This document shows, piece after piece, positions 15,703 through 24,396 of a stretch of 36,816 bases of DNA. The translations under genes and the position numbers were made by a program. Below the pieces are notes generated by a model. It was not told where the DNA came from, did not search any database, and worked only from the letters and a program-made list of their open reading frames with translations. The DNA comes from Eubacterium sp. (GTDB taxonomy: Bacteria > Bacillota > Clostridia > Oscillospirales > Acutalibacteraceae), in contig JAFSZK010000034.1 in the NCBI GenBank assembly GCA_017458975.1, positions 1 to 36,816 on the forward strand. The letters run 5' to 3'. Position 1 is the first letter of the stretch. The number at the start of each line of letters is the position of its first letter.

Positions 15703-17580
15703 CTACATCATTTCGCAAATTGTATCCGAAAATTCGGTAGGATTATTAATAGACAAACCCGCAATAAGCCTTGCCTGATTATAGAGAATTTTAGTGTACT
15801 TTTCAAGCTTTTCGTCGTCGGCGTTAAGAAGCTTTTCGGCAATGGAGTGTTCGCTGTTTATTTCAAGAACAAGCTGCGCCTTAACGTTTTCGTCAGCGCC
15901 GGGCATCTGGGAAAGCACCTTCGCCATTTCAAGACTTACAAAGCCCTCCGCCGAAAGACTTACCGCGTGGGAACCGAGCTTATTTGTAAAACGAACGGCA
16001 GTAACCTCGTCGCCGATAAAGCCCTTCATTTTTTCAAGCATTTCCCTGGCATTTTCGTTTTTCGCTTCAAGCTCCTTCTTTTCGTCGTCGGTGCTTAAAT
16101 CAACATCGTCCTTAAGGATATTTGCAAAATGCTTACCGTCATATTCCATAAGCATCTGAATTGCAAATTCGTCAACGTCATCGGTAAAATAAAGAACTTC
16201 ATATCCCTTTTCCTTAATCGCTTCACATTGGGGAAGAAGGGCGATTTTTTCTTCGCTGTCGCCCGAGGCATAGTAAATACTTTCCTGAGAATCAGCCATA
16301 CGCTCCCTGTATTCCTTAAGCGTAGTGTAGCCGCCGTTTGAGGATTTGAACATAATCAGGTCCTTAAGAGAGTCCTTGTTCATACCGTAGTCGGCATAGA
16401 TTCCCCACTTAAGCTGAATACCGAAGGTATTGTAAAAGGCTTCATATCCCTCGCGGTCCTTTTTAAGCATTTTTGAAAGCTCGGTTCTGATTTTCTTTTC
16501 AATCGCCTTTGCTATAATCTTAAGCTGGTGGTCGTGCTGAAGCACCTCGCGCGAGATATTAAGCGTTAAATCGGCGCTGTCAACAAGACCTCTTACAAAG
16601 CTGAAATAATCGGGAAGCAGGTCGGGACATTTATCCATTATAAGAACGCCGTTTGAATAAAGCTGTAAGCCCTTTTCAAAGTCCTTTGAATAAAAGTCCA
16701 TAGGCGCATTCTTCGGAATGAACATAAGCGCGTCAAAGGTTGCCTGTCCCTCGGTCTTTGTATGAATTACGAGCGCGGGGTCGGTATAGTCATAAAACTT
16801 CTGCTTATAGAAATTATTATAATCCTCGTTTTTGATTTCGCTCTTATTCTTTCTCCATAGCGGTACTCGGGAGTTGAGAATTTCGTCGTTAATTTCGGTT
16901 ATGTATTCGCCCTCGTTATCCTTATCGGGAACCTGAGAGGTCATTTCCATAACAATGGGATAGCGGATATAATCGCTGTACTTCTTAACGAGCTCCTCAA
17001 TTCTGTATTGCTCAAGGAATTCGTCATAATTATCGTTTTCGGTATTTTCCTTAATATAGAGAGTTACGGTTGTTCCCGTTTCCTCCTTTTCGCAGGGCTC
17101 GACCGTATAGCCGTCAACGCCCTCGGAAATCCATTTATTTGCTTCGTCGCTTCCAAGCGCCTTTGAAACAACCTCAACCTTATCGGAAACCATAAACGCC
17201 GAATAGAAGCCTACGCCGAACTGACCGATAACCTCAACGTCGTCAATTCCCTCGCTTCCCTCGTTTTCCTTTTTAAAGTCGAGCGAATCCGAGCGCGCAA
17301 TCGTACCTAAATTTTTCTCAAGCTCGTCGGCGGTCATACCGATTCCCTTATCGGAAATTGTAATTGTTCTTTTTTCCTTATCAAGGTCAATTCTTATTTT
17401 CAAATCGTCAGCCGAAGCGTTTATTGAGGAGTCGGTAAGCGACTTGAAATAAAGCTTATCCGTAGCGTCGCTCGCGTTTGAAATAAGCTCACGAAGGAAA
17501 ATTTCCTTATGCGTATAAATAGAATTAATCATCATATCAAGCAGCTTTTTGCTTTCTGCTTTAAATTGCTTTTTTCTCAT
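15703..17580 (-). CDS. htpG: Hsp90-family chaperone HtpG
   Basis: An ATP-dependent cytosolic homodimeric chaperone, 625 aa, the normal bacterial length. The N-terminal GHKL ATPase domain shows RELISNASDATDK (residues about 30-42), DKGIGMT (near 80) and GQFGVGFYSAFMV (near 120). The middle domain has LNISREVLQHD with the ATP-sensing Arg around 335-345, and the C-terminal dimerisation domain ends with the stretch after NNPTEF. There is no MEEVD tail, as expected in bacteria. AAGGTG lies before the ATG. The perfect CIRCE element between promoter and gene indicates control by the heat-shock repressor HrcA. It is monocistronic, bounded by terminators on both sides. Confidence 0.97.
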   Translation of the reverse strand: MRKKQFKAESKKLLDMMINSIYTHKEIFLRELISNASDATDKLYFKSLTDSSINASADDLKIRIDLDKEKRTITISDKGIGMTADELEKNLGTIARSDSLDFKKENEGSEGIDDVEVIGQFGVGFYSAFMVSDKVEVVSKALGSDEANKWISEGVDGYTVEPCEKEETGTTVTLYIKENTENDNYDEFLEQYRIEELVKKYSDYIRYPIVMEMTSQVPDKDNEGEYITEINDEILNSRVPLWRKNKSEIKNEDYNNFYKQKFYDYTDPALVIHTKTEGQATFDALMFIPKNAPMDFYSKDFEKGLQLYSNGVLIMDKCPDLLPDYFSFVRGLVDSADLTLNISREVLQHDHQLKIIAKAIEKKIRTELSKMLKKDREGYEAFYNTFGIQLKWGIYADYGMNKDSLKDLIMFKSSNGGYTTLKEYRERMADSQESIYYASGDSEEKIALLPQCEAIKEKGYEVLYFTDDVDEFAIQMLMEYDGKHFANILKDDVDLSTDDEKKELEAKNENAREMLEKMKGFIGDEVTAVRFTNKLGSHAVSLSAEGFVSLEMAKVLSQMPGADENVKAQLVLEINSEHSIAEKLLNADDEKLEKYTKILYNQARLIAGLSINNPTEFSDTICEMM

Positions 17581-17615
17581 AATATCACCTTCTGTTTATC
17601 AAAAAATTAAAGCAA

Positions 17616-17642
17616 TTAGCACTCTCAATATCAGAGTGCTAA
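17616..17642 (-). promoter_or_regulatory. CIRCE operator (HrcA site) of htpG
   Basis: A perfect 9-9-9 inverted repeat, TTAGCACTC, nine bases, GAGTGCTAA. It starts a few bases downstream of the TATAAT of the htpG promoter, so bound HrcA would block initiation until heat or misfolding titrates GroEL away. Confidence 0.95.
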
Positions 17643-17646
17643 TTAT

Positions 17647-17674
17647 ATTATAGTCCAAAATATTCAAATGTCAA
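17647..17674 (-). promoter_or_regulatory. Sigma-A promoter of htpG
   Basis: On the minus strand a perfect TTGACA (17669-17674), 16 bp and a perfect TATAAT (17647-17652), directly followed by the CIRCE operator. Confidence 0.85.
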
Positions 17675-17684
17675 GACCAAATTA

Positions 17685-17706
17685 AAAGAGCCCAAAAGGG
17701 CTCTTT
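17685..17706 (-). terminator. Terminator of the response regulator-kinase-HtrA operon
   Basis: AAAGAGCCC and GGGCTCTTT form a perfect 9-bp stem with a 4-nt loop, followed on the minus strand by TAATTT. It begins 3 bp after the protease stop codon and separates the operon from the htpG promoter. Confidence 0.75.
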
Positions 17707-17708
17707 AA

Positions 17709-19163
17709 TTATTGGTTACTTTTTCCTTCTTCAACAAGCTTACAGCTTACTTCAAAGGTTTTAATGCTGTTTCCGTCAATTCTTGCAATTGTAATCTTAA
17801 CCGTATCGCCGGGCTTTTTCTTAGCAAGAAGCGAGGTCATAACGTCCGTTGAGGTCATCGTTTTACCCTCAACCGCAACTATCATATCATACTCTCTTAC
17901 ATCCTTATTCTTAAGGTCGGAATCCGAATCAATCTCACGGATAACCATTGCTCCCTTAGCGTCCTTAAAGCCCTTCTTATTAAGTGCAGAAAGGATTGCC
18001 GAAGCGCTGCGGTAATTTTCAAGAGTATTGTACTGGACGCCGAGCTTCGCTCTTCCGGCAACGTAACCGTTTTTAATGAGCGAGTTTGCAGCGTCGAGAG
18101 CCGTATTACTCGGAACCGCAAAGCCCATACCCTCGTATTCGGTGGAGGCAATCTTTGAGGAGTTAATACCGATTACCTGACCCTGCATATTAAAGAGCGC
18201 GCCGCCCGAGTTGCCGGGGTTAATAGCCGCGTCAACCTGAATACACATATTGTCATATCCGATTTGGGAGGAAACCGGAACGTCAAGAGCCGAAACGATG
18301 CCCTTTGTTACGCTGTTTTTAAACTGAAGTCCGCCGGGACATCCGATTGCGATACAGTCCTCGCCGACCTCGATGTCCTTACTGTCGCCGAATTCGGCAA
18401 CGTCAAGTCCGGTTGCGTTAATTGCGATAACGCCGATATCGGTTTTGCTGTCATAGCCTACCATGGTTGCGTCATATTCTTTATTGTTATCAAGCGTTAC
18501 TTTAAAATCGCTTGCGTCCGCAATAACGTGAGCGCAGGTCATAATATAGGTTTTACCGCCCGACTCCTTCATAATTACGCCCGAGCCCTCGCCCGAAGCC
18601 TGTTTTTCGCCGTTTGATGAGCCTTGGTCGAAATTATTATAATAGCTGTAACCGCTTTGGTCGGTATAAACGGTAATTCCTACGCAGGACGATTTTGATT
18701 TTTCCGCAACGCCCGCAGCGGTAAGATTGCCTTTGTTGTCCTTTTTAGCCGCCTCCTCACTGTTCTTTGCGGTTACGTCGTTATCGTCGGTTTTCTGTTC
18801 GGAGCTCTGGGAGGTGGTTGTTTTATTCTCTTTATCGGAGGATGAGCCGCCGTCCCTGCCCGCCATACCGAGACCTGAAATTGCAATAATTGCGCATATT
18901 ACGGCAATAATTACAATAACAACCGTAGCCTTATTCCCGTTCTTCTTTTTCTTCGGTACTCCGAGCGGGTCCGCTGCCTGCGGGGTGTAATACGTTTTAG
19001 GCTGATTGAAGCCTCCCTGCGTATTTTGTTGATAATTACCGTACGGGAAGCCCGCGTTAGGATTAAAATTATCCTTTTTTTCGTTTACCTCTGTGAAGTT
19101 CTGCTTTTCGGGCTCGGGGTTATTATCGGAGCCCGTTCCGAATAAATTATTAAAATCGTCCAT
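17709..19163 (-). CDS. htrA: HtrA/DegP-type membrane-anchored serine protease
   Basis: A 484-aa S1C family protease that degrades or refolds misfolded exported proteins at the outer face of the membrane. A disordered cytosolic N-terminus rich in Asn, Gln and Pro (1-75) is followed by one membrane anchor (about 79-100) and a Ser/Thr/Asp-rich linker. The trypsin-like domain carries the full triad: His212 in TCAHV, Asp242 in KTDIGV and Ser319 in GNSGGAL. A single C-terminal PDZ domain spans about 370-475. It is the last gene of an operon with a response regulator and sensor kinase, 17 bp behind the kinase. That arrangement recalls the CssRS-HtrA secretion-stress logic of Bacillus, though exact orthology is not shown. 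Confidence 0.93.
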   Translation of the reverse strand: MDDFNNLFGTGSDNNPEPEKQNFTEVNEKKDNFNPNAGFPYGNYQQNTQGGFNQPKTYYTPQAADPLGVPKKKKNGNKATVVIVIIAVICAIIAISGLGMAGRDGGSSSDKENKTTTSQSSEQKTDDNDVTAKNSEEAAKKDNKGNLTAAGVAEKSKSSCVGITVYTDQSGYSYYNNFDQGSSNGEKQASGEGSGVIMKESGGKTYIMTCAHVIADASDFKVTLDNNKEYDATMVGYDSKTDIGVIAINATGLDVAEFGDSKDIEVGEDCIAIGCPGGLQFKNSVTKGIVSALDVPVSSQIGYDNMCIQVDAAINPGNSGGALFNMQGQVIGINSSKIASTEYEGMGFAVPSNTALDAANSLIKNGYVAGRAKLGVQYNTLENYRSASAILSALNKKGFKDAKGAMVIREIDSDSDLKNKDVREYDMIVAVEGKTMTSTDVMTSLLAKKKPGDTVKITIARIDGNSIKTFEVSCKLVEEGKSNQ

Positions 19164-19180
19164 GATTTTTACCTCCTTTG

Positions 19181-20692
19181 TTATTTTCCTTTCGGAAGAG
19201 TGAAAACAAATTCAGCTTCGTTTTCGCTGTCGGAACGCGCGAAAATCTTGCCTCCGTGCATTTCGACCATCATTTTAACTATATACAATCCGAGTCCCGC
19301 ACCCTTAGCGTCAAGACTTCTGGACTTGTCAACCTTATAAAATCTTTCAAATACTCTCGTAAGCTCGTCGGGCTTAATTCCCTCGCCGCTGTTTTTAACG
19401 GATATCTCAACTATGTCGCTCTTTTCCTTAACCTTTATATCTATATATCCGTCGGTATTTGTAAACTTAACCGCGTTATCAAAAATGTTATATATCACCT
19501 GATAAATCATATCGGGGTCGGCGTGAACGCGGTGGGGCGGCATATCCTCAAGCCCTCTTATTTCAATATTCTTCTTTTCAATATTCTGTTCAAAGGTAAG
19601 AAGAATATGAATTATCTGGTCGGAAATATTATAATTTTTCGGCTTCATTTCAAAGTCGCCCGATTCCATTTTGCTCATATTAAGCATAGCAACTACAAGG
19701 CGCGAAAGACGTTTTATTTCGTCGGAAACAATTTTAAGATAATAGGTTTCCTTTTCCTTTGGAATAGTGCCGTCGAGTATTCCGTCGATAAAGCCCGAAA
19801 TAGAGGTCATCGGCGTTTTTAGCTCGTGGGATACGTTTGCTACAAAGCTTCTTCTTGAGCTCTCAAGCTTATCGAGCGCGTCCGCCATATCGTTAAAGGC
19901 AATGCCGAGGTCGGATAGCTCGTCGTTACTGTCAATCTCAACTCTGTACGAGAAATCGCCTACGGCAAAGCGCTTTGCCGCCTGGCTCATCTGCTGAAGC
20001 GGAGTTACCATTTTTCTGGTAGTAAGCCAAATCATTGCAAACGCGAGAAGCAATACCACAACCGCAATAACAAGAAAGGCTTTTGTAACCGAGGAAACAA
20101 GGCTTGTTGCGCCCACCTCTACGACCGCAAAAACCGAGCCGATAATATCGCCCTTTTCGTACGCGTTGCCCTGGGAATACTGAGGCGCAACAATAGCAAC
20201 GCCCACAACGTAGGAGTTCTTGCCGTTAATCACCGAACGCGATACCGAAATTGAATCCTCGTAAACCGACTGGATAACCGTATCGTCCATTTTAAAATAC
20301 GCGTGCTCATCGCAAACCATACTCTCGGTTGCATAAGCGCCTATTCCGGTCTGCTCCTTACAGATAATAACGTTTCCCCCAACGTCGCAAACAAACACGT
20401 CCGCGTCAATACAGTTTGAGACGGTACGAAGCGAATCGCAGATAAGCGCCTTATCGGGGGAATAGCTGCTGTTCATATCGTTTACAATAAGCATTTCGGA
20501 AATATTTTCGCTTAAAGCAGTAGCGTTTTCCTTTAAAAGGTTGGTTTTTTCGTTAATTTCGTATGAATTAACAAGCACCATCAGTGCCGTGCCCAGCGCG
20601 ATAAACGCAACTACAAAAATCAAGGCGAACACCAGAAAGTACTTGGTAAAAATATTGGTTCTTTTCAGTACGGAATTTTTCGGTGATTTCAT
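19181..20692 (-). CDS. Membrane sensor histidine kinase
   Basis: 503 aa, the sensor of a two-component system. The first membrane segment is about 17-41, an extracytoplasmic domain covers 42-203, and the second membrane segment is 204-225, followed by HAMP (226-280). The HisKA domain has the phospho-acceptor His289 in FVANVSHELKTP, and the HATPase domain carries NIFDNAVKF, an F-box ERFYKVD and GAGLGLYIV. The outer domain of about 160 residues is of a size and place suited to sensing envelope signals, and contains several cysteines (85, 94, 102, 111 and 127) that could be redox- or metal-sensitive. It lies 10 bp after the response regulator and 17 bp before htrA, so all three are one operon and HtrA is a likely regulated output. 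Confidence 0.93.
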   Translation of the reverse strand: MKSPKNSVLKRTNIFTKYFLVFALIFVVAFIALGTALMVLVNSYEINEKTNLLKENATALSENISEMLIVNDMNSSYSPDKALICDSLRTVSNCIDADVFVCDVGGNVIICKEQTGIGAYATESMVCDEHAYFKMDDTVIQSVYEDSISVSRSVINGKNSYVVGVAIVAPQYSQGNAYEKGDIIGSVFAVVEVGATSLVSSVTKAFLVIAVVVLLLAFAMIWLTTRKMVTPLQQMSQAAKRFAVGDFSYRVEIDSNDELSDLGIAFNDMADALDKLESSRRSFVANVSHELKTPMTSISGFIDGILDGTIPKEKETYYLKIVSDEIKRLSRLVVAMLNMSKMESGDFEMKPKNYNISDQIIHILLTFEQNIEKKNIEIRGLEDMPPHRVHADPDMIYQVIYNIFDNAVKFTNTDGYIDIKVKEKSDIVEISVKNSGEGIKPDELTRVFERFYKVDKSRSLDAKGAGLGLYIVKMMVEMHGGKIFARSDSENEAEFVFTLPKGK

Positions 20693-20702
20693 AAATTAAA
20701 GA

Positions 20703-21395
20703 TTAATCCTTGGTTTCGAATTTATATCCTACGCCCCATACCGTTTTAAGAGTCCACTTATCGGAGACTCCCTCAAGCTTTTCGCGAAGGCGCTTAACGT
20801 GAACGTCAACGGTTCTGCTGTCTCCGTAGTAATCAAAGCCCCATACCTCGTCAAGAAGCTGGTCCCTTGTATAAACACGGTTCGGGTTTGAAGCAAAATG
20901 ATATATAAGCTCGAGCTCTTTGGGAGGAGTATCGACAACCTCGCCCTTAACCTTAAGCTCGTAGTTTGTAATATTAATCTCAAGGTTATCGTATATTACG
21001 ATATTCTTTTCGGCTTCGGGGGCTTCGGTTTCGCCCTTTGTTCTTCTTAACACAGCCTTAACGCGTGCCATTACCTCTTTTGCGTCAAACGGCTTTGTTA
21101 CATAGTCGTCAGCGCCGAGCTCGAGACCGAGAACCTTGTCAAAGGTTTCGCCCTTGGCGGTAAGCATAATAATAGGAGCGTTTGAGCTCTTTCTGATTTC
21201 TCTGCACACCTGCCAGCCGTCCATTTTAGGAAGCATAATATCAAGTAAAACAAGGTCGGGCGTTTTGTTTAGGAAGGTATCAACAGCCGCTTGTCCGTCG
21301 TTTGCAACAAATACGGTATAGCCCTCGTTTTCAAGATAAAGCTTCAAAAGCTCACAGATGTTTAAATCATCATCAACAACAAGTATTTTAGCCAT
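20703..21395 (-). CDS. OmpR-family response regulator
   Basis: A 230-aa cytosolic DNA-binding regulator. The receiver domain (1-120) has the acidic pocket VVDDD (Asp8-Asp10), the phospho-acceptor Asp52 in LLDIMLPKMDGW, Thr in MLTAKGE and Lys in VTKPFD. A short linker with EAPEAEKN leads to a winged-helix Trans_reg_C domain (about 135-228) with PPKELELIYHF, RDQLLDEVWGFDYYGDSRTVDVHV-type recognition features and a final VWGVGYKFE. AAGGAG lies before the ATG. It is first gene of the operon with the sensor kinase and HtrA. The target genes cannot be read from the sequence, but its own operon and nearby htrA are natural candidates. Confidence 0.95.
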   Translation of the reverse strand: MAKILVVDDDLNICELLKLYLENEGYTVFVANDGQAAVDTFLNKTPDLVLLDIMLPKMDGWQVCREIRKSSNAPIIMLTAKGETFDKVLGLELGADDYVTKPFDAKEVMARVKAVLRRTKGETEAPEAEKNIVIYDNLEINITNYELKVKGEVVDTPPKELELIYHFASNPNRVYTRDQLLDEVWGFDYYGDSRTVDVHVKRLREKLEGVSDKWTLKTVWGVGYKFETKD

Positions 21396-21635
21396 AAATT
21401 TTCTCCTTATATTATAAACATTAAATATTTGCCGATAATACTATCATACAAAAGCAGATATTTTTTTAAAAACTGATTAAAAAAATGTTAATGAATTAAA
21501 CTGCTTCATTATGATTTTATACTATTTGTTCATAATTTACAATACCCCCGAGATAATTTTATCGTAACAAAATAGATTAAATGAACATTAAATGCCCTAT
21601 TTTTCGATAATTTGTAACTATTTGTAATAAATTCC

Positions 21636-21665
21636 TTGACAAACACAATATATATAGTGTAATAT
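21636..21665 (+). promoter_or_regulatory. Promoter of rny
   Basis: A perfect TTGACA (21636-21641), 18 bp and TAATAT (21660-21665), giving a leader of about 160 nt before the rny start. The whole gap 21396-21833 is AT-rich. On its left side the promoter of the response regulator must lie between 21400 and 21500 but no clear hexamer pair was found. No riboswitch family was recognised. Confidence 0.65.
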
Positions 21666-21833
21666 AATAAAGAAATTCTATATTATGGATTATTATATCT
21701 TGATATACATTTCTAAATAATTTCCGAAAAACAGCTAAATTTGCTTATAACTGTACCTTTTCTGATGGAATTTCAAGAGAAAAAGAATTCTTTTTCTTTA
21801 ACAAAATCAAGACAGAAGGAGGTGCTGCCAATT

Positions 21834-23411
21834 ATGCTAATTGCCAAAAGCGGAATCACCTTTGAAGCAGGTGACATAGCTTTACTACTTATAATGAGCG
21901 TTGTTTTCTTGGTTCTCGGCTTCTTAATCGGCAAGATTTACGAAGAAAAAAGAGCCGTGAAGAAAAAAGACTCGGCTATACAGGAAGCAACGAAAATTAT
22001 TAACAATGCTTTGTCCGAAGCGGAGGCTACCAAGAAAGCCCAGCTTATGGAAACAAGGGACGAAGTACACAAGCTCCGCTCCGAAGCTGATAAGGATATT
22101 CGCGAAAGACGAAACGAAGTCCAGAGACAGGAAAAGCGTCTCAACCAGCGTGAGGAATATCTCGACAAGAGAGCCGATTCATTAGAATCAAAGAACGAAA
22201 GCTTAAGCCGCAAGCTTAAGGAAGCAGAAGAAAAATTAGTTGAAATTGATGGCATCAAGAAAAGTCAGTTTGATTTACTCGAGAGAATATCCGGATTTTC
22301 TCAGGAAGAAGCAAAAAAGCAGCTTTTACAGTCGCTTGAAAGCGAGCTCGACGTAGAAAAGAGCAAGCGTATTCTTGAACACGAACAGATGATTCGTGAC
22401 CAGAGCGACGTACTTGCAAGAGAAATTATCAGCACCGCTATTCAGCGTTGCGCTGCCGACCATACCGCCGAAACCACAGTATCGGTTGTTTCCCTTCCAA
22501 ACGACGAAATCAAGGGAAGAATTATCGGCAGAGAGGGTCGTAACATCCGCTCTATCGAACAGATTACAGGCGTTGAGCTTATTATTGACGATACGCCTGA
22601 GGCTATTACGGTAAGCTCGTTTGACCCTGTCAGAAGAGAAATCGCAAGACTCACCCTTGAAAAGCTTATTCAGGACGGAAGAATTCATCCGACAAGGATT
22701 GAAGAGATGTTTGAAAAAGCAAAAAGAGAGGTTGAGCAGACTATTAAGGCAGAGGGCGAAAAAGCCGTTATCAGCGCAAACTGCGGCTCCGTTCACCCCG
22801 AGCTTGTTAAGCTTTTGGGTAAGCTTAAGTACCGTACCTCTTACGGTCAGAGCGTGCTCAAGCACTCCCTTGAGGTATCCTATATTGCGGGTCTTATGGC
22901 GTCCGAGCTCGGAGCCGATGAAAAGACCGCAAGAAGAGCAGGTCTTCTTCACGATATCGGTAAGGCGCTTGACCACGAAATGGAGGGCAGCCATATTGCT
23001 CTCGGCGTTGAATACGCAAGAAAATACAAGGAAAACGAAAACGTTGTTCACGCTATTCAGGCTCACCACGGCGACGTAGAATGCAAAACCGTTGTTGCCG
23101 CTCTTGTTCAGGCGGCTGACGCCGTTTCGGCTTCCCGTCCCGGAGCAAGAAGAGAGAACATCGAAAACTACATCAAAAGACTTCAGCAGCTTGAAGAAAT
23201 TTCAACAAGCTTTGACGGAGTTGATAAGGCTTATGCAATCCAGGCGGGCCGCGAAATCCGCGTTATGGTTAAGCCCGAGGTTATCGACGACAAGAAGATG
23301 CCCTTCGTTGCAAGAGAGATTGCAAAGAAAATTGAAGAGGATATGGAATATCCCGGTCAGATTAAGGTTAATATCATCCGCGAAAGCAGAGCCTTTGACG
23401 TAGCAAAATAA
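21834..23411 (+). CDS. rny: Ribonuclease Y
   Basis: A membrane-anchored endoribonuclease that starts mRNA decay in Firmicutes. The 525 aa equal the family norm. A single N-terminal membrane helix spans about residues 16-36. A long Lys/Glu/Arg-rich coiled coil follows (about 40-190), then a KH RNA-binding domain with the [10 protein letters not shown] loop near 228-237 and an HD domain with [17 protein letters not shown] (His-Asp metal pair) and [11 protein letters not shown] start at the ATG at 21834 because AGGAGGTG lies 9 bp before it and the membrane helix then falls at the normal distance from the N-terminus. In-frame upstream codons back to 21741 have no ribosome binding site. A promoter and terminator flank it, so it is probably monocistronic. 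Confidence 0.95.
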   Translation: MLIAKSGITFEAGDIALLLIMSVVFLVLGFLIGKIYEEKRAVKKKDSAIQEATKIINNALSEAEATKKAQLMETRDEVHKLRSEADKDIRERRNEVQRQEKRLNQREEYLDKRADSLESKNESLSRKLKEAEEKLVEIDGIKKSQFDLLERISGFSQEEAKKQLLQSLESELDVEKSKRILEHEQMIRDQSDVLAREIISTAIQRCAADHTAETTVSVVSLPNDEIKGRIIGREGRNIRSIEQITGVELIIDDTPEAITVSSFDPVRREIARLTLEKLIQDGRIHPTRIEEMFEKAKREVEQTIKAEGEKAVISANCGSVHPELVKLLGKLKYRTSYGQSVLKHSLEVSYIAGLMASELGADEKTARRAGLLHDIGKALDHEMEGSHIALGVEYARKYKENENVVHAIQAHHGDVECKTVVAALVQAADAVSASRPGARRENIENYIKRLQQLEEISTSFDGVDKAYAIQAGREIRVMVKPEVIDDKKMPFVAREIAKKIEEDMEYPGQIKVNIIRESRAFDVAK

Positions 23412-23426
23412 TTAACAAATCATTAA

Positions 23427-23456
23427 ATACCTGTAGTTTTTCTACAGGTATTTTTT
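23427..23456 (+). terminator. Terminator of rny
   Basis: A perfect 10-bp stem (ATACCTGTAG with CTACAGGTAT) and 5-nt T loop followed by TTTTT, 15 bp past the rny stop. Confidence 0.85.
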
Positions 23457-23504
23457 GTTGTATAAAATTCACATTATTTTAAAAATTATTTATTTTTTTT
23501 TAAA

Positions 23505-23533
23505 TTGACTTTATAAATATTATATTATATAAT
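23505..23533 (+). promoter_or_regulatory. Promoter of the exopolysaccharide operon
   Basis: TTGACT (23505-23510), exactly 17 bp, then a perfect TATAAT (23528-23533), in very AT-rich DNA with T-tracts just upstream that could act as an UP element. The first gene starts at 23578 behind GGGAGG. No other promoter was found up to 36519. Confidence 0.75.
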
Positions 23534-23577
23534 GTATTCTGTATCTTTACGATAAAAATCTGTTTGGGAGGTTCATT

Positions 23578-24396
23578 ATGGACGAAACAAGAGAAATAGA
23601 CATAGACCTGAGAAAAATACTGTTTATGATGCGTAACAAGGTAATATATATAATCCTTGCTACATTTTTTGTAGGCGCGATTGCGGGACTTTACACCCAC
23701 TTCTTTATTGCTCCTACCTATACTGCAACAATCAGTATGGTCGTTTACAATAACCCCGACAGGGTAAGCGCGAGTCAGGGCGTATCGCAGGACGATATCA
23801 GCGCCCAGACGAATCTTGTAGGAACATATATGTTTATGCTTAAAAGCGATAAGGTTCTTGACAAGGTTGCCCAGGAGCTTAATCTCGGCTCGGGTTCACA
23901 GATTAAGGGTCTTATTTCAACAAGTCAGGAGGAGGGTACCTTTGTATTTACCACAACCGTATCCCATACCGACCCCGAAAAGGCGGCTAAGATTGCAAAC
24001 GCAATAGCTAAGATTGCCCCCGATGAAATGGCAAAAACAACAAGAGCGGGTGAAATTAACGTTATTGATACCGCAAAAACTCCGTCCTCACCCTCCGCCC
24101 CGAATATTAAAAAGAATATTTTAATCGGTGCGCTTGTAGGCTTTTTGGTTTCATTTGCAGGCTTCTTTGTATATGAAATATTTGATACAACGATTACTAA
24201 CTCAAACGACCTTGAACGTGAATTTGAATTCCCCGTTCTCGGTACCGTTCCGACGCTTGAGGTTGTTGAAAGAGAGGCTGATAACTCCGACAACGAGTTA
24301 CCGCCGCCCTCGTCAAATAATGACACTTTGGCACGGCCAAGCAGCGCTTTGCTTGAAAACATACAATCTATGAAGGAGGGTGCGAAAAATGACTAA
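23578..24396 (+). CDS. Wzz/CpsC-type polysaccharide chain-length regulator and kinase activator
   Basis: 272 aa. It has the two-helix Wzz topology: a short cytosolic start, membrane helix 1 at about 21-43, an extracytoplasmic domain (44-178) and membrane helix 2 at about 182-202 preceded by the Pro-rich SSPSAPNIKKN motif. A cytosolic tail of about 70 residues follows. In Gram-positive capsule systems this protein partners with the BY-kinase encoded next (CpsC-CpsD), activating it and setting polymer length. Here the two genes overlap by 8 bp, as expected for coupled translation. It is the first gene of the operon with its own promoter 45 bp upstream of the start. GGGAGG precedes the ATG. Confidence 0.9.
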   Translation: MDETREIDIDLRKILFMMRNKVIYIILATFFVGAIAGLYTHFFIAPTYTATISMVVYNNPDRVSASQGVSQDDISAQTNLVGTYMFMLKSDKVLDKVAQELNLGSGSQIKGLISTSQEEGTFVFTTTVSHTDPEKAAKIANAIAKIAPDEMAKTTRAGEINVIDTAKTPSSPSAPNIKKNILIGALVGFLVSFAGFFVYEIFDTTITNSNDLEREFEFPVLGTVPTLEVVEREADNSDNELPPPSSNNDTLARPSSALLENIQSMKEGAKND

